Source of the DNA: an uncultured Clostridia bacterium
GTDB lineage: Bacteria > Bacillota > Clostridia > TANB77 > CAG-508
Length of the DNA: 30,295 nucleotides
Assembly: GCA_948517135.1 (NCBI GenBank)
Contig: CAORJJ010000018.1
Location: 1-30,295 of the forward strand
Reading direction: 5' to 3'
Below the pieces are notes generated by a model. The model did not search any database and was not told the DNA's origin. It saw only the letters and a program-made list of their open reading frames with translations. Numbering within the stretch: position 1 is the first letter of the stretch; each line of letters opens with the position of its first letter. The position numbers and the translations under genes were made by a program. Shown piece after piece: positions 7,202 to 14,979 of the stretch.

Positions 7202-9010
7202 ATGGCAAAAAAAGAAACTTTTCGGGAATTCAGGAAAAAAATCAATTTTCCAATCTTGAAACAGCCACGGCAAATCAAAATCTTTAAAGGAAAAATTATT
7301 ATTATCTCCATTTTGGCAACATTAATTCTTGATGCACTTAGTTTTTCCTTAAAAGGTGCTGAATCTGCTATGACTGCTGGTATGATTCCTTTATCCATCT
7401 TTATGCTCATATTGTATTTTGGGCAAAGAACTATTGACACATCCTATAGTACTTATGCAGATTTACAAAATGACATATTTAGACAGATTTATTCCACTGA
7501 AACAATTCAGATTGTTATGGATATTTGTAACATGTGTCGTTCAAAAGTATTTAAAAAAGATGAAGGAAAATCAACTCTGATGGAAAATGCTGAGATTATG
7601 CAAAAATCAAATTGGTATTTAAGTGCAGTATGGAATTTTTGGTGGTGTCTTCCAAAAACAATATCAGAATGCATTATACTGGCTGGTATGATTATTGGAA
7701 TGATAGCTGTCGAAATTCATGAAAGTGATCCTGTTCAAACAGCTTTTATTATGACACTTTTAGCCATTTGTATTGCAATATATTTTGTTCTCGGGAAAAA
7801 ACGAATCTTACTAAAAAATAATTATCGCAAGCAAGCTAAAGAAGCTGAAGTTGCAAAAGATGTTCTGTTTACAGAAATCAAAAATGTTGATTTCATCTCC
7901 AAAAGTGATTTTGACTATCATGCAAGAGAATTCAAAAAATGTCTCATGAAAGAGGTGGAAATCAGCAAAACTGAGCGTTTCAAATTAAATCGTGTTTTTA
8001 TCCAGCGAAGTTTTATTGCATCTGGATTCATGATTGCTATATTGCTTTTTAAAGTTATTACTGCAAAAAATCTCGATATGTCAGTTATCTTGAATGTTGT
8101 AGCAGTATCTTCTGTATACAGCACTATTCTTGCAAAAATCGGAAATATTCTTCATGAATTTGAAGTTTTAGCCGATAATAAAATTGACATTGATGCATTG
8201 TATGATGATTTTAAAAACATCTATGATGTATATATAGAAGAGAGCAATAAGCAGTTTTCTGAAAGCAATGTTGATGAAATCTCTGTTAACCACTTTTATG
8301 CAACACAGGATCCAAAAAAATGCTATCTGTTAAAAAATGATACATCATTTGATTTGAAGAAAGGTGATTTTGTGTTGGTTCAGGGTCCTACTGGAAGTGG
8401 AAAAAGTACTTTACTGATGCTTCTTACTGGAAAGCTTAGAATTCACAACAATCCAATATATTTCAGTAATGGGGAAAATGGTTATCTTTCCTCAATTTCG
8501 TATCAAACAGACAAAGCCATGGTTAATGGATTTGTAATCAATGAAATAACTCTTTGTAATGATACAAAAAGAGATATCAACCACACTCTCCTCCACGGAA
8601 TTTTACTTGGATTGAATTTGTATTATGAATTCTTAAGAATGGCTAAAGCTGATAAGGAGTTAAATTTAGCTAATCTTTCCGAATATGATAAGGTATTTGA
8701 ACTCTTGAAGTCCAGAAAGGTTAAGCAATTCTCCAGCGGTCAGCAACAGCGTTTGGCACTTGCAAAACTTTTATATCTCATGGATTCCACCCATCAGGTA
8801 ATTGCACTTGATGAAGCATTTAATCGTTTAGATGACGATACTGCTAAAGAGTGCATCCAGTTCGTTTATGATTTTACACAAAGAGACATGAAACGAATAG
8901 TTCTTTTAGCAACACACCAAGTGGAATTAGTTCGTCCAATTTGCAATAAGGAAATTTCCTTTGCATCGGATTTGAATACTTCCACGATTAAAGTATCAAC
9001 GATAAGTTAA
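7202..9010 (+). CDS. ABC transporter, fused membrane and ATP-binding domains
   Basis: A 602-residue half-transporter of the exporter type. The membrane domain spans about residues 1-330, with hydrophobic segments near 28-47, 55-73, 140-165, 175-195, 265-285 and 295-315. The nucleotide-binding domain carries Walker A GPTGSGKST (395-403), signature FSSGQQQR (510-517), Walker B VIALDEA (533-539) and the H-loop His572. The signature is SSGQQ instead of LSGGQ. The substrate is unknown; a homodimer or a missing partner is possible. The divergent Prs-like gene shares the 245-nt intergenic region, and both genes are GC-richer than the backbone (35-48% in sampled lines), so they may have arrived together. 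AGAAAGGTAGG precedes the ATG. It ends at terminator 9052-9080. Confidence 0.87.
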   Translation: MAKKETFREFRKKINFPILKQPRQIKIFKGKIIIISILATLILDALSFSLKGAESAMTAGMIPLSIFMLILYFGQRTIDTSYSTYADLQNDIFRQIYSTETIQIVMDICNMCRSKVFKKDEGKSTLMENAEIMQKSNWYLSAVWNFWWCLPKTISECIILAGMIIGMIAVEIHESDPVQTAFIMTLLAICIAIYFVLGKKRILLKNNYRKQAKEAEVAKDVLFTEIKNVDFISKSDFDYHAREFKKCLMKEVEISKTERFKLNRVFIQRSFIASGFMIAILLFKVITAKNLDMSVILNVVAVSSVYSTILAKIGNILHEFEVLADNKIDIDALYDDFKNIYDVYIEESNKQFSESNVDEISVNHFYATQDPKKCYLLKNDTSFDLKKGDFVLVQGPTGSGKSTLLMLLTGKLRIHNNPIYFSNGENGYLSSISYQTDKAMVNGFVINEITLCNDTKRDINHTLLHGILLGLNLYYEFLRMAKADKELNLANLSEYDKVFELLKSRKVKQFSSGQQQRLALAKLLYLMDSTHQVIALDEAFNRLDDDTAKECIQFVYDFTQRDMKRIVLLATHQVELVRPICNKEISFASDLNTSTIKVSTIS

Positions 9011-9051
9011 CACAAAGCATATTTAGAAAAGCTAAAATTAGATTTCTAGAC

Positions 9052-9080
9052 AAAAAACGCCAGCTCAAGCTGGCGTTTTT
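9052..9080. terminator. Bidirectional terminator between the ABC gene and the oxidoreductase
   Basis: ACGCCAGC (9057-9064) pairs with GCTGGCGT (9069-9076) around loop TCAA. An A run lies on the left and a T run on the right, so it works on both strands between convergent genes. Confidence 0.93.
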
Positions 9081-9081
9081 G

Positions 9082-10326
9082 TTATATTAAATTTTTAATT
9101 ATTCCAAATGCCACTTTTTTTCCAGCAGCTAATGCTCTACATACAGTTGCTTTACTTTCTGTATCATCTCCCCCTGCATAAACATTTGGTAAATTGGTTT
9201 TTCCATTTTCATCAATTTTTATGTATCCCCAGTCATCAAGTTCAATTCCATTTTCTTCAATAAGTTTTCTATCTGGTTTTAAACCAATTGCAAAAACAAC
9301 AGTATTAGCATCTTCCTCAAATTCTTCTATTGGATTTTTATCAACAGCTTTTCCATCTATAATTTCTGTTTCTACACATTTTAGACTTATAATTTTTCCA
9401 TTTTCTATATTAGCTTTATCAACTCGTATTAATTCCTTAAATTCAACACCATCTTGAATAGCCTCTTCAAGTTCAACTTCCCTTGCTGGCATATGTGCCC
9501 TATCTCTACGATAAAGAATTTTTACACTTTTAGCTCCCATTCTTATAGCAACTCTTGCAGAATCCATAGCAACATTTCCACCACCAATAACTACAACATT
9601 TCCTAAATCTTCAGGATATTTATTTTCTCTATATGCTCTTAAAAAATTATCTGAATCATATATACTATTTGTTTCTTCATCTGATAATTTATAATTTGAT
9701 GATTTTGTAGCTCCAATTCCTAAAAATACGGCATCATATTTTTTTGAAATTTCATCTAACTCGAAATCTATTCCAAGAGCTCTATTAGTAATAAAATTTC
9801 CACCCAGTTCTTTTATTTTGTCTATTATATTTTTTACTTTATCTTTTGATAATCTAAAATCTGGTATTCCATAAATTAATATTCCACCTGGAGTATCATC
9901 TTTCTCAAAAATATCAACATCAAATCCATTTTTCAAAAGTTCTAAACTACATTCAAGACCTGCTGGTCCAGAACCTATTACAGCAACTTTTTTTCCATTT
10001 TGCTCTTTTTTCGAAATTTTATACTCTATTTTATTTTCTATTGCCCATTCATTAACAAATTTTTCTAAAATTCCAATATTAGTTGGTTCAGATTTTATAC
10101 CTCTAATACAACTTCCTTCACATTGTTCTTCTTGAGGACATATTAAACTACAAATATGCGAAAATATATTATTCTCCTGTAATATATTATATGCATTCTC
10201 ATAATTCTCATTTTTTACTTCCATAATAAATTCTGGAATTTTAGTTTGCATAGGGCAACCTTTTACACTACATGGCTTTAATTTACAATTTAAACAATAA
10301 TTTGCACATTCACTAACGCTTTTCAT
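9082..10326 (-). CDS. NADPH/FAD oxidoreductase, glutamate synthase small-subunit type
   Basis: A 414-residue protein. The N-terminal region has clustered cysteines (C..C....C....C at about 11-25, then CSLICP...CEGSC at about 59-72), the dihydropyrimidine dehydrogenase domain II-like 4Fe-4S module. The FAD-binding GSGPAGLECS follows (about 118-127), then the NADPH-binding GGGNVAMDSARVA (about 246-258) and the C-terminal FAD motif NVYAGGDDTESKATV. This layout is shared by GltD, NfnB/SudA-like and PreT-like electron-transfer subunits that move electrons between NAD(P)H and an iron-sulfur or flavin partner. No large GltB-like subunit is nearby, so the partner is unknown. It starts 1 nt after the mgtC stop codon and is likely co-transcribed. 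The ribosome site is weak (AGAAGAA), suggesting coupling. Confidence 0.88.
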   Translation of the reverse strand: MKSVSECANYCLNCKLKPCSVKGCPMQTKIPEFIMEVKNENYENAYNILQENNIFSHICSLICPQEEQCEGSCIRGIKSEPTNIGILEKFVNEWAIENKIEYKISKKEQNGKKVAVIGSGPAGLECSLELLKNGFDVDIFEKDDTPGGILIYGIPDFRLSKDKVKNIIDKIKELGGNFITNRALGIDFELDEISKKYDAVFLGIGATKSSNYKLSDEETNSIYDSDNFLRAYRENKYPEDLGNVVVIGGGNVAMDSARVAIRMGAKSVKILYRRDRAHMPAREVELEEAIQDGVEFKELIRVDKANIENGKIISLKCVETEIIDGKAVDKNPIEEFEEDANTVVFAIGLKPDRKLIEENGIELDDWGYIKIDENGKTNLPNVYAGGDDTESKATVCRALAAGKKVAFGIIKNLI

Positions 10327-10327
10327 T

Positions 10328-11008
10328 TTATTCTTCTACAACTTCCTTTACTTTTTCAATTTCAATTAATTTAGATAAAATTTCATTTTTATCTGTACTT
10401 TCTCTATATTTCATAATAATTCTAACATAATCTGGAACATCTTCATCTTCAATTACTTTTAATCTAATAATTTCTACATTATAATTTTTCAATATTCCGT
10501 TTACTTCTTTTACAATTTCTTTTGGACTAGATGCTGTAACTTTCAAATCTAAAATATCTGAATGCTCTAATTTGGTTGATAAAATATGTGAATAAGATAA
10601 AACAACATATACAACAGCTGTTGCAATAATTGCACCCAAATAATATCCAGCTCCAACAAATAAACCAATACAAGTTATAGCCAATAAACCTGCTGCTGTT
10701 GTTAAGCCTTTAACATTAAATCCATCTCTTAAAATTGTACCTGCCCCTAAAAAACCTATACCAGACAATAATTGGGCTGGTATTCTAGTTGGATCTGCTC
10801 CACTTTTTTCAGATAAATACTGACCACATATCATAACTAATACAGCACTTATTCCTACTAAAACGTGTGTTCTAAAACCTGCTGGTTTATTCCAAGATTC
10901 ACGTTCATATCCCACTATTCCTGATAAAATGACTATTAAAACTAATTTAATAAATGTTTCTACTTCAGTAATAGCTAGTAAGTTTTGAATTTGCATAAAA
11001 ATACTCAT
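10328..11008 (-). CDS. MgtC/SapB family membrane protein
   Basis: A 226-residue protein with the MgtC N-domain: several membrane helices and the signatures GYERESWNKPAGFRTHVLV, GADPTRIPAQLLSGIGFLGAGTI and GLTTAAGLLA, followed by a soluble ACT-like C-terminal domain from about residue 145 (LDLKVTAS). Family members are linked to Mg limitation, acid or membrane-potential stress rather than to proven Mg transport. It is the first gene of a pair with the oxidoreductase. The ATG at 11008 is preceded by GGGAG about 10 nt upstream, and that GGGAG is part of an 8-bp inverted repeat (11019-11041). Confidence 0.92.
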   Translation of the reverse strand: MSIFMQIQNLLAITEVETFIKLVLIVILSGIVGYERESWNKPAGFRTHVLVGISAVLVMICGQYLSEKSGADPTRIPAQLLSGIGFLGAGTILRDGFNVKGLTTAAGLLAITCIGLFVGAGYYLGAIIATAVVYVVLSYSHILSTKLEHSDILDLKVTASSPKEIVKEVNGILKNYNVEIIRLKVIEDEDVPDYVRIIMKYRESTDKNEILSKLIEIEKVKEVVEE

Positions 11009-11018
11009 AATAAATTTT

Positions 11019-11041
11019 CTCCCATATATTTAGTATGGGAG
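11019..11041 (-). promoter_or_regulatory. Inverted repeat covering the mgtC ribosome-binding site
   Basis: CTCCCATA (11019-11026) and TATGGGAG (11034-11041) form a perfect 8-bp inverted repeat with a 7-nt loop. The downstream arm on the minus strand contains GGGAG, the only good ribosome-binding site for mgtC. It also lies at the predicted transcription start, so it may be a DNA operator instead. Confidence 0.6.
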
Positions 11042-11042
11042 C

Positions 11043-11071
11043 ATTTTATCATTATTTTGTTTCTTTGTCTA
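11043..11071 (-). promoter_or_regulatory. Promoter of mgtC
   Basis: On the minus strand TAGACA (11066-11071), 17-nt spacer, TAAAAT (11043-11048), immediately upstream of the inverted repeat. Confidence 0.65.
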
Positions 11072-11094
11072 TATAATTATCGGTCAGTTTAGTA

Positions 11095-11241
11095 TTACTT
11101 ATTATGTTTTTTGTTTTCTTTTTTATTTGTAATTTTTGCGAATTTTTCTGCATTTTCTTTTTGTTTATCAAGCGGAAGCCAAGCAAATTCTGAACAAACC
11201 TCTTCACCATATTTCGTTGTATTTTCACTTTTATCAAGCAT
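11095..11241 (-). CDS. Small hydrophilic protein of 48 residues
   Basis: The ATG at 11241-11239 has GAGGTGATATT directly before it, a good ribosome-binding site. The frame ends with TAA at 11095-11097. The product starts MLDKSENTTKYGEEVCSEF, then AWLPLDKQKENAEKFAKI, and ends in a Lys/Asn-rich tail; it is charged and soluble. A longer overlapping frame from a GTG at 11249 (65 residues) gives a far less protein-like sequence and would start inside the ribosome-binding site, so the 48-residue frame is preferred. No family is recognised. It lies on the same strand between ecfT and mgtC and may be read through from the ecf operon or have its own weak promoter. Confidence 0.65.
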   Translation of the reverse strand: MLDKSENTTKYGEEVCSEFAWLPLDKQKENAEKFAKITNKKENKKHNK

Positions 11242-11286
11242 AATATCACCTCTTAAATATTATTACTTTTTAATATATTTTTATTC

Positions 11287-11322
11287 AAAAAAACAGTTTC
11301 TTTATAGATAGAAACTGTTTTT
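11287..11322 (-). terminator. Terminator of the rsuA-folT-ecfA-ecfT operon
   Basis: AAAAACAGTTTCT (11289-11301) pairs with AGAAACTGTTTTT (11310-11322), 13 bp, loop 8 nt. The minus-strand U run is at 11287-11293. The stem overlaps the ecfT stop codon. Confidence 0.9.
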
Positions 11323-11885
11323 AATAATTATATCCTTTTGCAATAAGAGCTTCTTCAAGTTCATTCACTCTATTTATCATTGACATCGAAAATTTTAATA
11401 ATATATATTTAGTGTTTCGTATATTAAAAGTTATATTTTTAGCCTTACAAGATTCTTTTATTTCATATAATTCTTTTTTTAATATTGGTATCATAGATAA
11501 TGATATACATACAAGCAATTTTATTTCATCTGTATTAACATTAAAAAGCTTTAGTGGTGTGCACAATTGCTTTATTGTTTCTGCTATTCCGAATAATCGT
11601 TGTAGTATTTGAATAGATGATTGTTATATTACATACTATAATCAACTTTATTCCAATCCACATAGCATAATAAAATTCATCTAATAAAGAATTAATTAAA
11701 AAGGTAAATATTATAAATGGAAAAATCTTTAATGTATTCTTCCATACCTTTATTATTGGCACTTTTGAAATAAAATTTGTAATTAAATTAATAATTGCAA
11801 AAATAAATATTATTTTATTATTTGGAAAGAAAAATATACTAGTACTGTATAATATAAACACTAAAAATTTAACTATATTTTTCAT
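11321..11885 (-). pseudogene. ecfT: ECF transporter transmembrane (T) component, frameshifted
   Basis: The first frame (ATG at 11885) encodes a membrane protein that runs through GIKLIIVCNITIIYSNTTT and then becomes out-of-family (RNSRNNKAIV) to a stop at 11541. The next frame, read back through 11566, gives FGIAETIKQLCTPLKLFNVN and continues with LLVCISLSMIPILKKELYEIK and RVNELEEALIAKGY to 11321. Both halves are EcfT. Removing one base near 11590-11598 restores one protein of about 187 residues, short for the family (about 250). The coupling motifs that contact EcfA read AKN and AKG in place of the usual ARG type. The start overlaps ecfA by 17 nt. It is either a decayed gene or a sequence error; without a T component this dedicated transporter could not work unless another EcfT is shared. 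Confidence 0.85.
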
Positions 11886-12690
11886 TTACAACACCTTTAA
11901 AAGCCTTTACTAATTCATCAATAGAGACTTCCTTACAATTTAGAGTTATTCCATTTTCTTTTAATTTTGTAAATATGTTTAATAATGTAGGTTCTTTTAT
12001 ATTATATTTACCTAAAATTTGGCTACTATTAATTAAATCTTCTTTTTTTATTTCTTCTGTAATTTTTCCATTATTTAATATAAGAATTTTATCTGCAAGT
12101 AAAATTTCATCAGCTAAATTAGTTATTAATATTATTGTATATCCTTCTTTTTTTAGATTACTAATTATTTCATATATTTTTTCTTTCCCTTTACTATCAA
12201 TCATTGTAGTTGGTTCATCAAAAATTATATATTTGGGATTTTTAGCTAATACTTCTGCAATCATAATTCTTTGCTTTTGACCAAGTGATAAAGTATATAA
12301 ATCACTATTTTTGAATTCATACATATCAACTTGATTTAATGATTCATTAATTCTATTTTCAATTTCTGATTTATCAAGACCTTTAAGAGAAAAAGAAAGT
12401 TCATCATAAATATTGTTAAAGATAATTTGATTTTCTGGATTTTGAAATACAATTCCAATTTTATTTTGAGTTAACTTGTAATTTTTAGAAATATCAAACT
12501 CATCTATAAAAATCTTTCCTTCTTTTAATTTTATGATTCCAGAAATTAATTTTCCAATAGTTGATTTTCCTGAACCATTTTCGCCAATAATAGCAACAAT
12601 TTCACCATCATTTACTTTAAAATTTAATTTATCAAGTATTTTAGTATTACTATTCTTATATTTAAAAGATACATTTTCTATTTTAATCAT
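11869..12690 (-). CDS. ecfA: ECF transporter ATP-binding (A) component
   Basis: A 273-residue ATPase that powers vitamin uptake through an EcfT/S complex. Counting from the ATG at 12690 it has Walker A GENGSGKST (36-44), the Q-loop FQNPENQ (Q83), signature LSLGQKQR (134-141) and Walker B YIIFDEPT (154-161). The switch position reads ITNLADE, with Asn191 where ABC ATPases normally have His, which may lower or alter hydrolysis. The ATG at 12690 is chosen over 12696 because GGTG lies 7 nt before it and only 1 nt before the other. Only one ATPase gene is present, so it may homodimerise or pair with an EcfA elsewhere. It overlaps folT at its start and ecfT at its end. Confidence 0.87.
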   Translation of the reverse strand: MIKIENVSFKYKNSNTKILDKLNFKVNDGEIVAIIGENGSGKSTIGKLISGIIKLKEGKIFIDEFDISKNYKLTQNKIGIVFQNPENQIIFNNIYDELSFSLKGLDKSEIENRINESLNQVDMYEFKNSDLYTLSLGQKQRIMIAEVLAKNPKYIIFDEPTTMIDSKGKEKIYEIISNLKKEGYTIILITNLADEILLADKILILNNGKITEEIKKEDLINSSQILGKYNIKEPTLLNIFTKLKENGITLNCKEVSIDELVKAFKGVVNEKYS

Positions 12691-13219
12691 TATCATTCAC
12701 CATATATTTATAAAATGGAATTCTTAAAGCTTTCTCAATAAATACAATTACAATTATATGTATTGGTATCATAATAAGCTGTTTTACAATTCTAGTTGCA
12801 AATAAAACCATGAAAGCTTTGCCTGATGTTATACTTGTCCACAATGTATTTAAACCCATATTAACTATAATTGCAACTAATACTGTTGATAAAATTAATC
12901 TTATAAAGAATTGTTTATCTGAATATGAATTTTCTTCTTTCCTATAAAGAAATATTCCATATATAAATCCAGCTATTGCTGTACTTATAGTATATCCTAC
13001 AAAATATGGTCCTGTTGGAAATAATGTTGCTCCAATAACATCTCCTAATACATTTAAAAGTACTGTCCATTTAAAGCCTAACCATACTGCACACAGCATT
13101 GTTGGAACAAATGCAAAACTTATTTTTAAAATTGGTGTTTTTATTGATAAAAAGCGTGATAATATTATAAGCATAGCAAGCAAAACTGCTGTTAATATAA
13201 TTTTTTTATTTCTACTCAT
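12683..13219 (-). CDS. folT: ECF transporter substrate-binding (S) component, FolT-like (folate)
   Basis: A 178-residue membrane protein with six hydrophobic segments (about 8-27, 33-50, 55-74, 76-92, 105-128 and 140-168). KKIILTAVLLAMLIILSRFLS at the start, GFKWTVLLNVLGD, LFPTGPYFVGYT and LNTLW in segment 5 match the folate-type ECF S components of Firmicutes. It would bind the vitamin and hand it to the EcfA/EcfT module encoded next. AGGAGT precedes the ATG and lies inside the end of rsuA (8-nt overlap). Substrate assignment is by family resemblance; another vitamin cannot be excluded. Confidence 0.82.
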   Translation of the reverse strand: MSRNKKIILTAVLLAMLIILSRFLSIKTPILKISFAFVPTMLCAVWLGFKWTVLLNVLGDVIGATLFPTGPYFVGYTISTAIAGFIYGIFLYRKEENSYSDKQFFIRLILSTVLVAIIVNMGLNTLWTSITSGKAFMVLFATRIVKQLIMIPIHIIVIVFIEKALRIPFYKYMVNDND

Positions 13220-13931
13220 TTATTACTCCTTTTATTCCTTGAACTTTTTTTAATTCATCAGTAGTTAGTTCTCTATACTCTCCTTCACCTAAATTGCTTG
13301 GCAATTTAAAATCTCCAATTTGAATTCGTTTAAGTTCAAGAACTTTTGCCTTATAACAGCCAAACATTCTCTTAATTTGATGATATTTACCTTCTGTTAA
13401 TGTAACTTCTGCTGTATATTCTCCAGTTATTTTCAAAATTGATGGTTTACATCTAGAATCTATTAATTGAACTCCATTTTTAAAACCTTGAGCCATTTCC
13501 TCAGTAACTGGAATATCTATTGTTACATCATAAATTTTCTTAGAATCTTTTTTTGGTGACAATATACTATGTGCAAAATCTCCATCATCAGTTAATATCA
13601 TTAAACCAGTTGTATCTTTATCTAATCTTCCTACTGGAAAAAGATTTCTATTTCCATAATCTTTAGAAACAATATCTAATACTGTTGCCATTTTTCTATC
13701 CTCAGTAGCAGAAATATATCCTTTAGGTTTATTTAATACTAAATAAACCTTTTGTTTTACAATTAAATCTATTTCATTAACAGTTATTATATCTTTATTT
13801 ATATCAATTTTAAAATCTGAATTTTTTACTATTTCTCCATTAACTTTAACTTTTTTCGACTTTACTAATTTTTTCACATCACTTCTACTATAATTACTTT
13901 GGTTTGAAATTATTTTATCTATTCTTTCCAC
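13212..13931 (-). CDS. rsuA: RsuA-type pseudouridine synthase
   Basis: A 239-residue RNA-modifying enzyme of the RsuA/RluB/E/F family. The N-terminal S4 domain (about 1-60: SRSDVKKLVKSKKVKVNG) binds RNA. The catalytic domain has VYLVLNKPKGYISA and GRLDKDTTGLMILTDDG, where the Asp of GRLD is the nucleophile. EGKYHQIKRMF is the family's third motif. It probably makes the single 16S rRNA pseudouridine (U516 in E. coli numbering), but RluB-type 23S activity cannot be ruled out. The start is GTG at 13931, backed by AAAGGGG 7 nt upstream. It is the first gene of the folT-ecfA-ecfT operon. Confidence 0.9.
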   Translation of the reverse strand: MERIDKIISNQSNYSRSDVKKLVKSKKVKVNGEIVKNSDFKIDINKDIITVNEIDLIVKQKVYLVLNKPKGYISATEDRKMATVLDIVSKDYGNRNLFPVGRLDKDTTGLMILTDDGDFAHSILSPKKDSKKIYDVTIDIPVTEEMAQGFKNGVQLIDSRCKPSILKITGEYTAEVTLTEGKYHQIKRMFGCYKAKVLELKRIQIGDFKLPSNLGEGEYRELTTDELKKVQGIKGVINE

Positions 13932-13959
13932 TATTTTTCCCCTTTAGAAGATTTGTGTA

Positions 13960-13988
13960 ATTATACCAAAATTAGCATTTTTCTACAA
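13960..13988 (-). promoter_or_regulatory. Promoter of the rsuA-folT-ecfA-ecfT operon
   Basis: On the minus strand TTGTAG (13983-13988), 17-nt spacer, TATAAT (13960-13965), about 29 nt before the GTG start. It overlaps the end of the upstream gene (stop at 13995) only slightly. Confidence 0.78.
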
Positions 13989-13994
13989 GATATT

Positions 13995-14339
13995 TTATAA
14001 TCTTTCTAATATTTTAAGAGCTATTCTTTTTGCTCCTGGCTTTGAAAACTCATAATCACGTAAATATTCCCTTAAAACCTTTTCATCACAATCATAAAAC
14101 ATTTTATCAGTCGCATTTCTAATATTACACTTTACATTATTAGTAGATGTATTATATTTTTGAGCAACTATTGGATATATTTCATCTTCAAAATTACAGT
14201 CATTCGGCTTCTTTTGAAAAGATTTATATAATATGTATATTGTTTCAATTAAATATGAAGTTCCTTTATAAGAAAAATTATAAACTATTTTTCCTAATTC
14301 TTTTTTTATTTTATTTTTTATGTTTTCTTCATTTATCAT
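13995..14339 (-). CDS. Stand-alone Spo0A C-terminal-domain protein
   Basis: A 114-residue protein made almost wholly of a Spo0A effector-like domain without a receiver. YNFSYKGTSYLIETIYILY, DEIYPIVAQKYNTSTNNV and IRNATDKMFY correspond to the F..KGY.YL, LYP.IAKKY.TT...VE and IR.AIE blocks of Spo0A. It is related to the C-terminal half of the 1626-2333 protein. The usual trailing PTN.EFIA block is replaced by SKPGAKRIALKIL. A role as a constitutive or antagonistic DNA-binding protein at 0A-like sites is inference. GGAG lies 10 nt before the ATG at 14339. It is on the same strand as rsuA, which has its own promoter. Confidence 0.75.
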   Translation of the reverse strand: MINEENIKNKIKKELGKIVYNFSYKGTSYLIETIYILYKSFQKKPNDCNFEDEIYPIVAQKYNTSTNNVKCNIRNATDKMFYDCDEKVLREYLRDYEFSKPGAKRIALKILERL

Positions 14340-14480
14340 ATAACTTATTCTCCATTCATTTTTTCCTTATATTTATAAATACCCATAAAAGCAAAAAAGG
14401 TTTCATTTTTTTTATTTTTTTTTACTTTATTATTATAAGAATCAAAATTGTAGTATTGTTACATATTTAATTAAATAAAA
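14340..14480. other. AT-rich intergenic stretch
   Basis: Apart from the ribosome-binding site of the 14339 gene, I see only long T-rich runs (14400-14430) and no gene, repeat family or structured element here. Confidence 0.5.
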
Positions 14481-14523
14481 AGCGCCCCCAATTGTTATAT
14501 ATAACATTAACAATTGGGGGCGC
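14481..14523 (-). terminator. GC-capped terminator of the 14540 gene
   Basis: A 16-bp stem, GCGCCCCCAATTGTTA (14482-14497) with its complement (14508-14523), loop 10 nt, is followed on the minus strand by UUUUUAUUU. Its GC-rich base is unlike the native terminators and fits an imported gene. Confidence 0.9.
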
Positions 14524-14539
14524 AAAACACAGAATACCG

Positions 14540-14929
14540 TTATTTAACTATTACATATGGTACCCCGCCAGGCAAAATAAGCCAAAGTTCTTTCGGCATA
14601 CAATATTCCATCAACTTCAATCCGATTGACATACAAACGAGGAGTTCACAAATTGACTGTTCTCCAGTCCATTGTGTTCCATCTTTGGTCATACAGATAT
14701 TGAGAAACGTATACCCCTGCCTAAACACTGTTGGAAGCTGCTCCAATAAATCTACAAGCAGTTCTCTGTGCTCTTCCAGCCGTTGAGGGTGAAAACCAAA
14801 CCTTCTTGTTATCCCTTCAACTTCTATTCGATTGGTTGTGTTTTCTCCTTCCTTAAAAAGGCATTCCTGAAATGCTGTCCTTACAAGTTCAGACATATTT
14901 GATGCATTAACAACGATGTTTTTCTCCAT
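14540..14929 (-). CDS. Conserved-looking protein of unknown function, 129 residues
   Basis: A soluble protein without signal peptide or membrane segment. It starts MEKNIVVNASNMSELVRTAF. The C-terminal half has FLNICMTKDGTQWTGEQ, ICELLVCMSIGLKLMEYCMP and LWLILPGGVPYVIV. The pattern W.GE...EL...GI.L..Y..P..LW..LPGG.PY is one I associate with a small uncharacterised family found in gut Firmicutes accessory regions; this is recollection, not a search result. GC is about 43% in a sampled line against about 28-31% in the backbone. It has its own promoter, an AGGAGG site 8 nt before the ATG and its own GC-capped terminator, so it looks like a self-contained acquired cassette. Confidence 0.7.
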   Translation of the reverse strand: MEKNIVVNASNMSELVRTAFQECLFKEGENTTNRIEVEGITRRFGFHPQRLEEHRELLVDLLEQLPTVFRQGYTFLNICMTKDGTQWTGEQSICELLVCMSIGLKLMEYCMPKELWLILPGGVPYVIVK

Positions 14930-14979
14930 TAGCTTTTCCTCCTGATTATGATAACTATTTATAAAGCATCTGTAATTAT

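Noticed and set aside
11052..11249. A 65-residue open frame on the minus strand
   Set aside because: It starts on a GTG inside a ribosome-binding site and has low-complexity composition; the 48-residue frame at 11095-11241 is better supported.
11321..11885. Programmed frameshift in ecfT
   Set aside because: The junction lacks an obvious slippery heptamer and stimulatory structure, and similar one-base insertions occur in two unrelated genes here.
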